Source of the DNA: Tetrahymena thermophila SB210
Lineage: Eukaryota; Ciliophora; Oligohymenophorea; Hymenostomatida; Tetrahymenidae
Assembly (NCBI RefSeq): GCF_000189635.1
Contig: NW_002476563.1
Span: 310,001-374,000, forward strand
DNA length: 64,000 bases
Direction: 5' to 3'
Shown here: piece after piece, positions 12,897 through 26,700 of the stretch
Layout of the letters: each line of letters begins with the position of its first letter
How positions within the stretch are numbered: position 1 is the first letter of the stretch
Translations under genes and position numbers: made by a program
Notes under the pieces: generated by a model
The model's database searches: none
What the model was told of the DNA's origin: nothing
The model's input: only the letters and a program-made list of their open reading frames with translations

Positions 12897-14748
12897 AAAG
12901 AAAATAATATCTAAATAAATTAAAAATGAATGAAATAAAAGAGCTATGAAATATTTTACAATCATGAAAAATTTAGAAAAAAGATGCTAGATTTTCTTAA
13001 CTAGCTTTAGATAATTATAAATTTGACTATAAAATTAAAATACAAAATTGATTAATTGATTGATATTATAATAAAATTAACTTTAAAATCAGATTATGTC
13101 TATTAAATATTATTATTGACTTATGTACGAATATTATAAAAATCTTTACTTTGTTTCTTTAATCAATTCTAAATAATAATAATTATTAAATGCCTGTAAG
13201 ACCATTTTTAACTTAAAAATTGTTTTATTAAATTTTATTTTATTTATTTTTATTAACAAATTCTATAAAAATAGCTTAAATTTATTCAAAAATGAGATTA
13301 TTTGTTATATTGTTTATTTATTACTATATTGTATTGATTCTTAATTAATTATTTTATTTGATATAAAAAGAATAAAGTTATTTAAATTTACTTTTTTTGT
13401 GTGTGTACTTTCTGATAAATTACTAAGAAATAACTAAAATCTTTCAAAACTTTATTTGATCAGATATTCTTATACGAAAATTTATTATAATACTTTTATA
13501 ACCTAATGTATTGATTAGGTAATATCAAATATAGGTCAGGTGTTACAGTCTAAATAATTTTATTTAAGTATTTTTATTTGAAACCTTGAGAAAATGGTGA
13601 AAAGCAAATCAAGTAAAAGTTTGAAATTACAAAGCAAATCTAGATTTAAATTGTTTTATTTTAAATGAGTTTACATACTATTATAAAAATAGTTTTGAAT
13701 AAAATTCAATTTTTAAAAATTTAATAAATTATTTGTGCTTACAACGTGCGATATAAGGATAAATTTACAAGTGCATGGATAAAATATGCTCAAATAATTA
13801 ATAGTACAGTACACTTGTAAGTAATGATAAGTTTTGATGAGATTATTACTGATTAATTAAAATTGTTTCAAGAAAATAAAAATATCTTATATAAAATAAA
13901 CATCATATGTAAGTAAGTGTGTTAAATTGAGAAGACTTATGCATTAATAAAAAAATTAACATTAAATCTGGAATTAAAAGATTAGAAATTAAATATTACA
14001 TTTAGCTTCTTTTGAGTGATTTTTCTGTTATGGTAGAGGAATAATTTATTTTTTATAAATCGTATTATGTGAGTCATTCTCATAAATAGGAAAGCTTATA
14101 AAGAGATATGGGAATAAAATAAGAAAATTGCGAAATAGCAAGTCAGTCAGTCAGTGTACATAATATTTATTAGATATTACTAAATCTTTAAGATTATTGA
14201 AAGAAAATTTATTATCAAAAAAAGATTAAAAACAATCAGATTGTTATTATTTTCGTTTAGAAAAAAAATTACTATTTCAAAAATATTTAATACCTTCTTA
14301 TTTTAATCACTCAAGCAGAAAAAAGCTCTTAAACAAGCGTTTGTGCTAGTAAACATTAAATTATTAAACTATTATCACAAAGAATGACATGATTTTGATG
14401 ATTCGCCATGTCAAAAACAAAAATTATTTATAGTTTTCATTAATAAAAGAAGCATATTTATTCAGATGAAGGAATATTTATTTTTTTAATGCAGGAATCA
14501 ATTAGATAAATCTTAAAATTATCTATTTTTTCCTGAATATTTATCAACATTTTTAGCACACTAACATATTTATTTATAAGCAATAAAGCCATCTAACTAG
14601 AGAGAGACCATTTACTCAATATTGACATCAATACTTGTATAAATTAATCAAGAACCAAAAAAAAGAATCATAGCTCTTAAAATAGATTTATTTAAATTTA
14701 TCTGAAAAATATAAATCCCTTAATAATCCTTTAATAAACGCAACAAAA
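12897..14748. other. Intergenic, no gene seen
   Basis: Between two plus-strand genes. Very AT-rich, with a GTCA repeat near 14140. It contains the upstream element shared with the second Rab gene (see 14562-14585). Confidence 0.5.
14562..14585 (+). promoter_or_regulatory. Upstream element shared by Rab copies 1 and 2
   Basis: An AACATATTTATT-(T/C)-ATAAGCAAT block lies about 185 bp before the start codon here and recurs about 170 bp before the start of the second copy. It is either a retained promoter element or simple residue of the duplication; the flanking bases are much less alike. Confidence 0.3.
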
Positions 14749-15837
14749 ATGAGCAAAGGTACAATGAATAAAATAGTCATTATTGGTGAAGGTAATTATT
14801 GCTTTTTACTTTTAGAAGATATTCATTAAAATAGTTAAAAACTTTTTTGATATTTCTTGTAAATATTGAGAAAAAAATATGGATGCTTTTAATCAATCAA
14901 ACAAAATAATATCTAAAATTGAGAATATTTTTATTGGAAAATGTTTAGGTAGAGTTGGAAAGACTTCACTTACATTGAGATATTGCAAAGGAGAATATAG
15001 CGATACATAAGAATCTACAATTAATGTTTCTTATTTAGAAAAAACAGTCCAAGTAAATGAGACAGATAAAGTTAACATTGCTATTTGGGTAAAAATTATT
15101 ATTAATAATAAAATAGTTTCTGATAAATATTATCTTTAAAATTGCATTATTTTATTTAAAATTTAGTATTTGCTAACATAATTTTTTATATAAAAGGATA
15201 CTGCAGGACAAGAAAAATTCAAATCTATAACTCCTATGTATTACTAGTAAGCTGTCTGCGCTATTATTGTATATGATATTACTTATAAAGAATCTTTTGA
15301 TAAGGTAAATACAATTAATTATCTTATTTTGAATATATTATACTAATTTCTCCTATAAAAAAATGATATTTTTCATTCAATTTAGTTTATTTATTTGATC
15401 AATTAATGAAATATAATAGGTTAAATCGTGGGTTACTGAGCTAACTTAAATTTTAGATACAAATAAGATAGTAATATGTATAGCAGGAAACAAGTGCGAT
15501 CTAGAAAATAATAGATAAATTGATAAATAATTTGCAGAAGATTATGCTAAATCTGTGGGTGCTCGTCATTTCCTTACATCTGCTAAAAACAACAGAGGTA
15601 TTGATGAACTTTTCTAATATGTTGGCTAAGGTAATAAATAAATAAATAAATAAATTAATATTATTAAGCTTAATAGTTTGTTGTTTTATAATTTTAATAA
15701 CATTTTATAAAAAAGAAATTCTAAAAAGAAATACTAACAAAGGAAAGAAAAATAGTAAAATGATTATAAATAATCAATCAATTCTTGAAGGTGATAAAAA
15801 GAAAGAAGAAAAAAAGAAGAAGGACTCTTGCTGTTGA
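14749..15837 (+). CDS. Rab21-like small GTPase, tandem copy 1
   Basis: Five exons (14749-14791, 14949-15088, 15197-15304, 15420-15630, 15716-15837) encode 207 residues. P-loop GEGRVGKTS at 13-21, LRYCKGEYSD, switch II DTAGQE, NKCDLE for guanine binding, TSAK, and a C-terminal CC for double geranylgeranylation. The GEG..GKTSL.LRYC pattern and VGA.H..TSAK..(K/R)GI.ELF are features of Rab21/Rab5-group proteins, which act on early endosomes and phagosomes. Every catalytic motif is intact, so it should be a working GTPase. The tail before CC is Lys/Glu-rich. Introns split the P-loop glycine, follow the switch I strand, follow FDK, and precede the tail. Two further copies follow at 17582 and 19896. 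Confidence 0.93.
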
Positions 15838-17581
15838 TTAAAAATGAAAATATTTAGATTTGACAATTCATGCATGCATACATAATATATTTTATTGACA
15901 AAAATTATAAAAAATAAATAAAATAAAATGAAGATACGATAAGAAACTGAATATATTTCTTAAATATTATCTAAATATTAATATTAAAAACCACTCGCTT
16001 AAAAAATTTATAAAATATGATAACGAAGAAAACAAAACTATTTTTGTTATATCTATCAAAATTACGATGAATAAAAAATTATATTTATATATAAAAAAAT
16101 AAATGTGTCCATATACATTATTAACATGTTTATAATCTGAATTAGTTTTCTTCATAAATAACCAATAATAATGTTTTCTTTAACTTTTAATTTTAAATAC
16201 AATCGATTTTCCATCTAAATTAAAAAATATTCATTTTTTAAAGATCAAAAATATTAATTAAATAGTTAAATTATTCAAGAAAATTACTTGGTTTTCTATT
16301 TAAATAAAAATAATTTTACTAAAATAATTGAGCAATAAATTTGGTAATTGAAGAAAAATGTTTATTTATTTACATTTTGAAACCTTTAAAAGACAAATTT
16401 TTGTTTATAATTTTAATTAGTTTTTTTAATAATTAATAATCTTCATAATTTTTCTATATACTAATCATTAATTTATAATTCTAGCAAGTTTGTGCTAAAA
16501 TGAATTCAAAATATTTATTTTTTAAGATTTTAAATACCCATTAAAAATTAATTAATAGAAGAAATACAAATTGTTTATTCAAATAAAAATTTAATTTTTG
16601 CCAAAAATAAACTATCAATCACTATATGATTTTATAGAAGAAAAATATTTTTTATGTTTTGAGAGAAAAATTTGATTCTTAATCTTAATATCAATTTTTA
16701 AAATGATTGATTACATATTTTCAAAAAAAAAAAATAGTTGTTTACAAATTCTACTTTTATTATATCATTAATAAATAAAATTAATATTGGGGTTTGAAAT
16801 TAATAATATTTTTATGAGATTTAAGACATGGTTGATATTCTATTTCAAGATAAGGAATTACTTTATAGCTTCATAACAAACAGCTCATTCACTTTTTCTT
16901 TGAAGAGACATGAAACACAAAAGCATTTTTTGTAAAATTAATTTAAATTATCAAACAAGAGATTCAAAATTTAACATAGTTAGGAAGTTGCTTTAACTTT
17001 ATTTGTTGTCTAGAAAAAATTTATTAAGAAACAAATGATTATTAAATAATTAAGAGATAATTAAAGCAACTAAGATAAAAAATATAATCAATTATAAACT
17101 AAATAATTTATATGTAAAGTATTTATTTTATAATGGTTTAAATAAAGGAAAAAATGCATATAATTAGACTTTAATTAAATTCATCTTGGTTATTAAGTAG
17201 AAAAATTAAGTAGAATTGGTGCTAGTGAATACCAAATATTATATCAATTTTCTTTAAGAATTTTGTTGATTAAGGTTATTAAAAACAAAGATAATTACAG
17301 CTTAATTAAAAAACACTTAGTAGTTAAAAATACTAATTCAGAGAGAATAAAATAAGTTTTGATTTCCAATTTTTTTTGAAACACTCAATATTGATTAGAA
17401 AATTTAAGCTGATCAACATATTTATTCATAAGCAATATAGCAAGCATAATTCAAGATATAAATAAGAATCAATTTAGATTTCAAATTTATTCTAAAGCAA
17501 AAGAGTGACATAATAATTTTAACTACTAAATTAGATTAATATAAAAGTAAATATTTGACCCAGTTTCACTTTTTAAAAAAT
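15838..17581. other. Spacer between Rab copies 1 and 2
   Basis: AT-rich, no Rab fragments or other gene recognised. It should hold the terminator of copy 1 and the promoter of copy 2. A standard-code frame on the minus strand (15967-16155) is low-complexity Phe/Ile and unconvincing. Confidence 0.5.
17414..17437 (+). promoter_or_regulatory. Upstream element shared by Rab copies 1 and 2
   Basis: AACATATTTATTCATAAGCA, the counterpart of the block upstream of copy 1, here about 168 bp before the start codon. Not seen upstream of copy 3. Confidence 0.3.
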
Positions 17582-18692
17582 ATGAGCAACGATACAAAGT
17601 ATAAAGTAGTCATTATTGGTGAAGGTAATTAACTACCTATTTTTAAATATATTTAATACGAATATAATTTGGTCATTTTATAAAAAAATATCATATTATT
17701 GTTTTTAAAAATGCAAAATAGATTGAGATAAAAAAATAAAAAATGTACTAATTTTTATTTATTAATTATAAAAATATACAGGGAGAGTAGGAAAAACATC
17801 TTTATTAGTTAGATATTGTAAAGGTGAATATAGCGATAAGCAGGAATCAACAATTAATGCTTTTTGTTTATAGAAGTAAATATAAGTAAATGAGACTGAT
17901 AAAGTTAATATTGCTATTTGGGTAATATTTTTTTTACATGTATATTTAAAATATATAATTTTCTTTGATTTTTGGTATTTAATAAATGTAATTAACTCAA
18001 TTTATTATATTATCAAAGGATACTGCAGGATAAGAAAAATATAAAGCTTTAGCTCCTATGTTTTACCAAGAAGCAGTTTGTGCAATTATAGTATACGATA
18101 TTACTTTCAAAGAATCTTTTGATAAAGTAAAATTAATTATCAATAATTATAACATTCATTAATTAATTAATTCTTTCATAATCTAATTTGAAGTTAAATT
18201 TTTAGATCAAAGAGCAAATTTTCTAATCATAATTTAACAAAAATCATATATCAAATATCTTCAATTTATTTAATAAAATTAACTTAGGTAAAAATGTGGG
18301 TGACTGAACTCACTAAGACTTTAGATACAAGTTAGATTATTTTATGCATCGCAGGAAACAAGTGTGACCTTGAAAAGGATAGATAGATTGATAAATATTT
18401 TGCAGAAAGCTATGCTTACTAAGTGGGTGCTTGCCATTTCATGACCTCTGCTAAGAACAACAAAGGAATTAATGAGCTATTTCAATATATTGGATCAGGT
18501 GAATATTTTCTTTTCATCATAATAAAACAATTTAAGATAGCTTTTTGATTTTTTATTCAAACAGAAATACTTAAAAGAAATTGTATTAAAGGAAAGAAGA
18601 AAAAAGAAAGACTTGTAATTAATAATCAATCATTTCATGAAGCAAATAGAAAGAAAGAAGAAGAAAGGGATTAAGGTAAATCTTGCTGTTGA
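17582..18692 (+). CDS. Rab21-like small GTPase, tandem copy 2
   Basis: Five exons (17582-17624, 17782-17921, 18019-18126, 18288-18498, 18565-18692) encode 209 residues. The first four exons have exactly the lengths of copy 1 (43, 140, 108, 211 nt). Motifs: GEGRVGKTS, DTAGQE, NKCDLE, TSAK and terminal SCC. Copy 1 residues are substituted throughout (for example ALAPMFYQEAVCAIIVYD where copy 1 has SITPMYYQQAVCAIIVYD), so the duplication is not recent. The tail is longer and contains KKKERLVINNQS, partly shared with copy 1 (INNQS). It should act like copy 1 in endosomal or phagosomal traffic; division of labour among the copies is an inference. Confidence 0.93.
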
Positions 18693-19895
18693 TTCTTCCT
18701 AACTAGTATATATATAAAAAACTATGAGATTAAGTACTTCGTTAGCTAAAAATAAAAATGAAAGTGAAATTAACAAATAAAAATATTTATAAATTTTTCA
18801 AGTTACTTTCAAATTAAAATCGAAATAATTTAATTTGCAACAAAAAATAAACAATAATAAAAATATATTATTTTAACTCATCAAATTCAATCAAAATATA
18901 AATTTAAGAATGTTGCTTTAATATTTATTCACAATTTATATTGGTTTTATTTATATTCTTTAAGTTTTCAAATAATCTTAATAGAAAAATTTATATTGTT
19001 TTTGTCATTTGAGATATTCAGTCAAAATTAATTAAATCAGTTTTTATAAGATTTATAAAATAATTAGGTAGTTCCGAAAACAAATAAGTATTTTTCTATT
19101 TTTTATTAACTCATTTCTTTTAAATAATCACATCTTAATTTGTTTTTATAAAAGAAAAATTGTATTTTTGAAAAGTAAATTTATAATTCTGTAAGATAAA
19201 TGGCATAAATTTAAGAGATTCTTATAAAATTATCTTTAAAAAGACATTTATATGTTTTTTTTAGCTAAGATTTATGATTGAAAAAATTTAATTTTATTTG
19301 TAAAAATATAATGAAATTGATTTATTCGTTTTACCTTTAAATTTGATTTTATTTTTACAGTATTTTAAGTGAAAATCTAATTATTATTTTATATAAAATC
19401 TGATAAAATAATATAGAAAAAATAAATATAGCAACAAAATCTTTTATCAAAAAAGAAAGTAAAAAAGCGGTTTATCTTGATTTTTGTTCATAAAAAAATT
19501 ATTTAATAAGATTAATTACTTTTATTTTTTTTTTGTTTGCAAAGAAGGAAACATTATTAAGTAGAATATTTACAGGTAAATCTTTAATTATTAATTAATT
19601 TAATATTATTGAAGCAATTTTAGATTATTATACTTTATTTAGATAAAATAAAGAACTTTACTTCTATGTGATAAACTTGTTGATACAAACAAGTTTTATA
19701 TCTGTTTTTTAGAATTAAATAAGCAGTATTAGACTTGTACATTCATTTTTTTAAGGATGCAAGGGATTTACAAATAAAATTATTTATAGAAATCTTTTAA
19801 GATCTATTTATGATCAAATTAAATATGAAGCAAATACTTTTACAATTCGTTGTTTATGATTCAACATTTTAATATTCTAAATAAATTAGAATAAA
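18693..19895. other. Spacer between Rab copies 2 and 3
   Basis: AT-rich, nothing recognised on either strand. Confidence 0.5.
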
Positions 19896-20920
19896 ATGAT
19901 GAGCAAAGGAATGAATAATAAAATAGTTATCGTAGGAGAAGGTAATTAATTCTAGTTTAATATAGTGTGTCCATTTTTTAATTGAAAACTATGAATTCAT
20001 TTTTCAGATTATAAAAAATGTTGCAGTTTTTTGATTTTCAAAAGCAAATTATTAACAAATTAAATTATGAAAATGAAAAGGAAGAGTTGGGAAAACATCT
20101 TTGATTTTGAGATGCTGTAAAGGAGAATATAGTGATAATTAAGAATCGACTATTAATGCTTTTTATTTAGAGAAAACAATTCAAGTGAATGATACAGAAA
20201 ATCTTAACATGTACATTTGGGTAAAAATTAAATTCAAAAGAATATTATTTATAAATTAATTTCTAGTATACTTTAATTGAATCTAAGATATTTAATTTAT
20301 TATTATAGGATACTGCTGGATAAGAAAGATTCAAGTCTATTACTCCAATGTATTATCATGATGCAGTTTGTGCTATTATAGTTTATGATATTACTTTCAA
20401 AGAATCATTTGATAAGGTAATAATAAATAAATTATTAAATTTTTAAAAATTAAAAATTTTTTTAGGATTATTTATATTCATTTTATTAAATGATAAATTT
20501 TTTTAAAAATTAGGTTAAATTGTGGGTGACTGAGCTCACTTAGATCTTAGATACTAGCAAGTTAATAATATGTATAGTAGGCAATAAATGCGATTTAGAA
20601 AATAATAGATAAATTAGCAAGCAATTTGCTGAAGAATACTCTTAATCTGTTGGTGCCCATCACTTTCACACTTCAGCAAAAAATAATAGAGGAGTTGATG
20701 AACTGTTTCAATATATAGGTCAAGGTAAATTAAAATTAGTATTGATTTAAATCTTTCATTTTAGAATCATTCATTATTTTATTTAAAATATTTAATAATA
20801 AATTTATACAAAATAGAAATTTTCAAAAGAAAAAATACAAACGTAAAAAAAAGAAGAGGTCCTCCTATATTTGAAGATAAGGCTTAAAATTAATAAAATT
20901 AGAGAAAACCTTGCTGTTGA
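19896..20920 (+). CDS. Rab21-like small GTPase, tandem copy 3
   Basis: Five exons (19896-19941, 20081-20220, 20309-20416, 20514-20724, 20817-20920) encode 202 residues. Exons 2-4 again measure 140, 108 and 211 nt. Motifs: GEGRVGKTS, DTAGQERF, NKCDLE, TSAK and terminal CC. The start has two adjacent ATGs (19896 and 19899); MSKGMN.K after the second matches copy 1, so either could be used. The protein body is closer to copy 1 than to copy 2 (SITPMYYHDAVCAIIVYD, GNKCDLENNRQI), but the tail differs: RRGPPIFEDKAQ. Hypervariable tails of Rabs decide membrane targeting, so tails that diverge while the G domain is kept would fit different destinations. Confidence 0.93.
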
Positions 20921-21863
20921 TCTTTCTTTCAATCTGAGATTTTATACAGATAGTTTATTGATTGTTATAAGTAATAAAATAATAAATTCAATAAAAAATA
21001 AATCAATGATAACAAATAATTAGTAAAATAATTTTAAAAATCTTCCTTTTTTAACAAACTGAAAAATTTAAATTATTAACAAATAAATATCTTGTAACAA
21101 ATAACAAATAAGTTTTATATTTATTTATATCAAATATGAAGCTCTCTTTTATTGATTGATTTCAAAAAAAAAATCTGATTATATTAAAAATTTATTATTT
21201 GTTGATGCTCTTTATTGAAAATTATAATTCTACTTGATAAATTGATTTTTGCACTAAATAAATAAAAATTTTGACTCTATTTTATTTTTTATAATTTAAG
21301 TTTATTCATTTCTTTTGATAAGTTAGTGAAACTTATAATTGATATAGAAGAAATTAACAATGCTTTATAAATTTTTGTGCATTTTTTGTTATAGAATCTG
21401 TCTTCTTAAGTGAATTTATTATTTTGTGGAATCTTAATTTTATTTGAATTTATTGTTTTTTATTAATGTTGATGAGAATTGAAGTAAAATTATAAATAAT
21501 TCATAAAAAAAATATTTCAATTATAAATTTATTTTTATTTTGCATAAATAGACAGAAAAGTAAACCCTTTTCATTCAATTTAAATTTGTTTATTAAATCT
21601 TTTTAAAAAAAAAATTCTGGCTATTTCTAAAAGGAATGATCGAATAAATTTTGAGTTATAAGTTTAATTCGATAAACTTTTTTTCCCTATAAATCAGTAA
21701 AAAAAAGAAGTTATTTCAAAGCTGATTAAGAAAATACATCAAGCTATATCTATTTATTTATTTACGCGTTAATCAGAAAATCAACAAATAAATAATTATT
21801 TATATCAAATAATATCCAAAAAAATTTGTTTTTATTAAAGATCTATATAAATCTAATAAATAG
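20921..21863. other. Intergenic, no gene seen
   Basis: AT-rich spacer between Rab copy 3 and the secreted WD40 gene, both plus strand; nothing recognised. Confidence 0.5.
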
Positions 21864-23746
21864 ATGAATATGAAGAGCTTTATAGCTTATATACTACTAT
21901 TAGCAAGCATTTTAGCATTTTGTTGTGCTGAGAAAGAATATCTTTTTGAAAAAACATTTGAAGCACATTAAGGTCCTACGATAGGACTTGCAATATTCTC
22001 TGTATAAGCTTATTTTATAAATATTTTAAAAATGACTTATTCTACTTAAATAAAGGAAGAAAAAAGAATCATAACAGGAGGCATTTTTGATAAAAAAGTT
22101 AAAGGTATATGCATTAAAATAAATAGCTATTTAAATATTTCTTATTTTAATCCAACTTTTAAAATAATATAGTGTGGAATGCAGACGACCATACACTGAT
22201 TCATACTTTTGATGATCACAAAGATCAAATTAGAGGAGTTGTAGCCTTAAAAGTAAATTATTTGAAAAAGAGAAAGAAAATATCTAATACTTGATCCAAA
22301 TATAAATTAGAGTGGTGACAAAAGATACATTTTAAGCCATGGATTTGACAGTGTTATTTATAGTAATATTTAAATTGAATTATAAGCAAAAAGCTATCAA
22401 TTATTTAATTATCAATTAGTATGGGATTTGTTTACCTTCGAGCTAGTTCATAAATTAGATTCAATAGGAAGAACAATTAAAGTATTTTAGTTTGAGGTAA
22501 GACTTCAATTAATTATCTTAGATTGATTTCAATAATAAATATATGATTTATCAATAAAGGGAACTGATTTTATTGTCTCTCAAGAAGAAACTGTATCTAA
22601 AGGTAAGATTAATAATTTAAAATTAAATAAAGTTATATAGATAATATAAATACTAAAGAGTTACTCATATTATATTTTATTAAATTAGTTTGGAATTTTG
22701 TTCAAGGAGGAGAACCTATCATTAAAATAGACAGACCTCATGAAAACGGTACTCGTCTGACAGCAGTTATGACATCAGATCCAATGCAATTTGCAACTGT
22801 AGGAAATGATTATATTAGAGGTATAAAAAAAGTATTGTTTGTATTTTTAATTTGTTTTTTAAATAAAGTTTGGGATGCCAAAACCGGAAAATAGGTAGCT
22901 TAGATGAGAACAGCTGGGGCATTAGTTTATAGTTTAATATATATTAAAGTAAAACATATTAAAATTAATTTATTTTTTAATCAATTAATAAATAAATAAA
23001 TAATTTATATCACAGCACCTTGATCTACTTTTGACAGGTGACAATGAAGGATTCATCTACTGTAAATTTGAAAATACTGAAATGATTATCATATCAATTA
23101 TTTGTTTATTAATTAATTAATTATTCAGCTTGGTATTGGAAGGTAGGCAGACCATTTTAAATTTACAAAGACTTCAGTGGATTTTTCCCTTTAGAGTTAT
23201 TGGTAATCCCTAATAGCAACATTTTGATAGCAGCTGGGTTTGGAAAGAAATAGATCTTTTGTAAGTATTTAATTAAGTAAAATAAAATATAAAATATATT
23301 TAAAAACTAGATTTTGATGTTACCAAATAAAATCAAAAACCTCTTTACCAAAAGCAAGGACACATCAATGAGATTTGGAGATTAGTTTATTTAGAAGTAT
23401 GTTTTTTGTTGAAATTTAAGCACTGTTTGCTAAATAATTGAATATTAAAAATTTAGGGTACTGGTTACTTTTATAGTTCATCAGCAGATTATTCAACTAA
23501 AAGTAAAAAAATATTAAATTTACAATAGATAGAAACTTTTTTGATAATAAATTAGAATGGACAATTTGTAAAACAAAATATGATTATTACAATCTTGAAA
23601 CACATACTTGCATTGAAAATTGTGTAGAAAAAGATGAAAGTAGATAGATTTGCCTTTCAACATAAAGTGGAGAAAAAGTTGAAGAAGAAAGCGATGAAGT
23701 GGTTATCAAGCTTCCTTTTATGGATGATTTAAATGAAGAGTTATGA
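21864..23746 (+). CDS. WD40-repeat protein with N-terminal signal peptide
   Basis: Twelve exons with consistent phases give about 411 residues: 21864-22001, 22056-22104, 22173-22252, 22311-22496, 22560-22602, 22689-22820, 22869-22948, 23016-23061, 23129-23260, 23311-23396, 23457-23502, 23529-23746. The start is MNMKSFIAYILLLASILAF followed by CCAEKEY, a clear signal peptide. Repeats typical of WD40 blades follow: ITGGIFDKKVKVWNADD, HKDQIRGVVALK, VWNFVQGGEP, VGNDYIRVWDAKTGKQ, LTGDNEGFIY, and QGHINEIWRLVYLEGTGYFY with SSSADYST. The tail has Cys residues (WTICKTKYDY, CIENCVEKDE) and ends acidic (MDDLNEEL). Most WD40 proteins are cytosolic or nuclear, so an entry signal for the secretory pathway is unusual. 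It could sit in the ER, vacuole or outside. No orthologue recognised. Confidence 0.82.
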
Positions 23747-26700
23747 GTTTTTGCTTATTTTACTTTTCAAATTAATAATAATTTGTAAATAAAATATTTT
23801 GTATTAGTCTTAAATTAAATTAATAGTTATTAATATTATAATTAATTACCTTTCTTTACTTTATAAATATATACATACTTTAATTTTTTTTTGAATTATT
23901 GCTATTCTCGAATAAATATTTCTCTAGTAGGAAATAAATATTGACTAGAATAGTAAACATTATTTTATAAATTAAAAAAAAATTAAAATAATAAAAAAAG
24001 GTATAGAGAAATAGGATTCAAACCTAAACAAACAAAAAAAATAAAAAATGTTAATAAAATATTTAATTAAGTTTTTATAATAAAATATACAAAAAAAGCA
24101 ATAATTTAAAAATAAAATTTTTTAAAGTATGTTCTAAATCTATATTAAATTCTATAAAAAACATATTTTGTAAATGTTGCATTAAAATTTAAAGTAAAAC
24201 TTATTAAATAAATACTGTAAATTTAAATAATTAAGTTTAAGAAAAACTAATGAAAAGTAATTATTTATAAAAAACTAATATTATTTCATAAATAAAAGTA
24301 TTCTTAAATTTAAATCATAATTAAATCTGTTGGACATAAAAATTAATTTCAAAATAATAAATTTTAATTATTTTACTGTCAATTAATAACTATAAGAAAA
24401 CTAAAAAGTAATTTTCTTACTTTGAAATGATTATTTGAAAAGAAAAGAAAATAAAAAATTGAAAAATATTTAACATGGTAAATATTTTTACAACAATTAA
24501 TAGAGTAAAGCAAATATTTGTTTTTATAAACTTTCTAAACATTTTTAGCACATCGACTTACTGTAGTAACAAATTAATTCATTACATTCAAGAATTAAAC
24601 CATATTATTTTTTTAAATATTGGTTAAATATTATTAATATAGACTATTATTAATATAAATAATTAGTTACTAAATGAGGTTTTTTATAAAGAAATATTTA
24701 AAATTCTAAAAAACAAGGGCTGATAAGATTTAATTATACATTTTTACTAGTTGTTTGACTGCTAGAATTTTTTATTTTATTATTAGTAATTATTTATTAA
24801 GACCAATCAATGATGCAAGCAAATATAATAAATAAAAATAGATAAACATTTGTGAGAATGGAGATTAAAATATAACAGTTAGAAAATAATTATTTTACTG
24901 CAAAATTTAAGTAAGATGTATTATAAAAACTTTTACCATAATAAAGAAAATGCTCATAAGCTTTTTTTTAGTTTATTACTAAATTTAACATTAACTATCA
25001 TTTTTATGATTATGAGCTTACAAATATTTAAATTTTTAGAATTTATTTATTACATTAAATTTATTGCTAGATTGCTTGAACGCAATTACTAAGAATTAAG
25101 AAATATATCACTATATTTTTACATAATTATTTTTAATAGATTTTATGAAAGTTTACAACTGAAACTATTCAAATTATAAAAACAGTTTTATCATTCAATC
25201 ATTATAAAAGCTATTTTATGGTTTTGGAATGAGCTTTTTAAAGTGTAATTTAAATTTAAAGATAAAGACTTTGATAGTAAAAATTGCATCATAAACATTA
25301 GATTTTACTATAATTTTATTGTATTATCAGATATTAAAAATTTTAATAATCTTTATGAAAGAATAAAATTTCTGAAAATATTGTATTTAATAAAAACCAC
25401 ATATTGTCATAATAAATTTAAATGCTTTTAGACTCAAGTAGCGCCTAAAGTCTAGTTGTTTATAAAAAAGGGTTTATATTACTCAAAACAAAATCCAAAA
25501 AAATTAATAAACTCCAACTTACTTTTATGATAGCTTTATTTGAAAAAAAAAAAAATTTATCTTAAATAAAGCAATAACTTTTTTATGTGATAATAATAAA
25601 ATTTGAAATTAAGATTGTCCCATTATAAAATTGAGGGATTTTTTAACAATCAAATTAAATTTTTTTCAATCTAAAATTTTTTTCTTGAAAGATTGCTTTA
25701 TATTTATTTGGATAAAATTTTACAATGAAAATTTAAATAACACTGATAAAATCTAGAAATTTTTCATATTTGTTATTTAATTATTACTGCTTGAATTTCT
25801 TAGCTATTTGTCATGAATAATTATTGACAAATGAAAATACAAATAAATAATTTAGTAGCATAGAAAAATAGAATACTAAAATTTTAAAAATTATTAAAAA
25901 AGAAATTTAAAATTTATTTGTTTTTAATGTTACTTCTCCTTTTTATCAAAATAAATTGTCACAATTGATTTTTAGATTTGTTTTCCCTTCTGTTTTCAAA
26001 AAAAAATAAATTAAATTCATCTCAATGAAAATTTCAAATTTTTTGATTTTTCAGTCAATTAATAAGAAAATAAGATTAATTAACAGGTAAATCATGCCAA
26101 AAAAACAAATCAAACAAACAAATAAATAAATTAATATATAAGCAATCTTTATTTGATTTTTTTGTGGGGATTAAAAATCGGATAATTCTAATTTTTTTAC
26201 AATATTAAGAAAAAAAATTGTAATATAAGAATATCTGTTGGCTTTAATTGAGTTTTTTTGAGCGGTATTAATGAAAAAGGCATTTTTGAAAAATAAGATA
26301 ATCATTTTACTATCATGTTTATTAAAAATTACTACAAAAGAGTCAACAAAAAGATAGAATAAGGTAAATAGTAGTAGGGAAAGAATTCATAACTGATGGA
26401 TTTTTGAGAGTTTTTTGAGATATAAATAATAATTAATTATATAGTTCTTACAATAATATTTAATATAAAGTTAAAACAAAAAATGAAAATTTTAAAATAT
26501 AGTTTAATTTGGAGTTTATAAATAAAAAATCATTGATTTTAATTGATAATTTATTAAATAATGTGTTTGGTGTTTGTTTGCCTGCCTGCATGCCTGATTT
26601 ATTTATTGTTTAATGCTAGTAGTTGTGCACTTCTATAGAGTTTTTGTCCATTGAGTGGCTTTAAAACAAAGTTTATTTTCTGGATGTTTTTTGGTGAATT

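Noticed and set aside
15967..16155. Minus-strand 62-residue frame between Rab copies 1 and 2.
   Set aside because: Low-complexity Phe/Ile/Leu, no neighbours in frame, no homology recognised.
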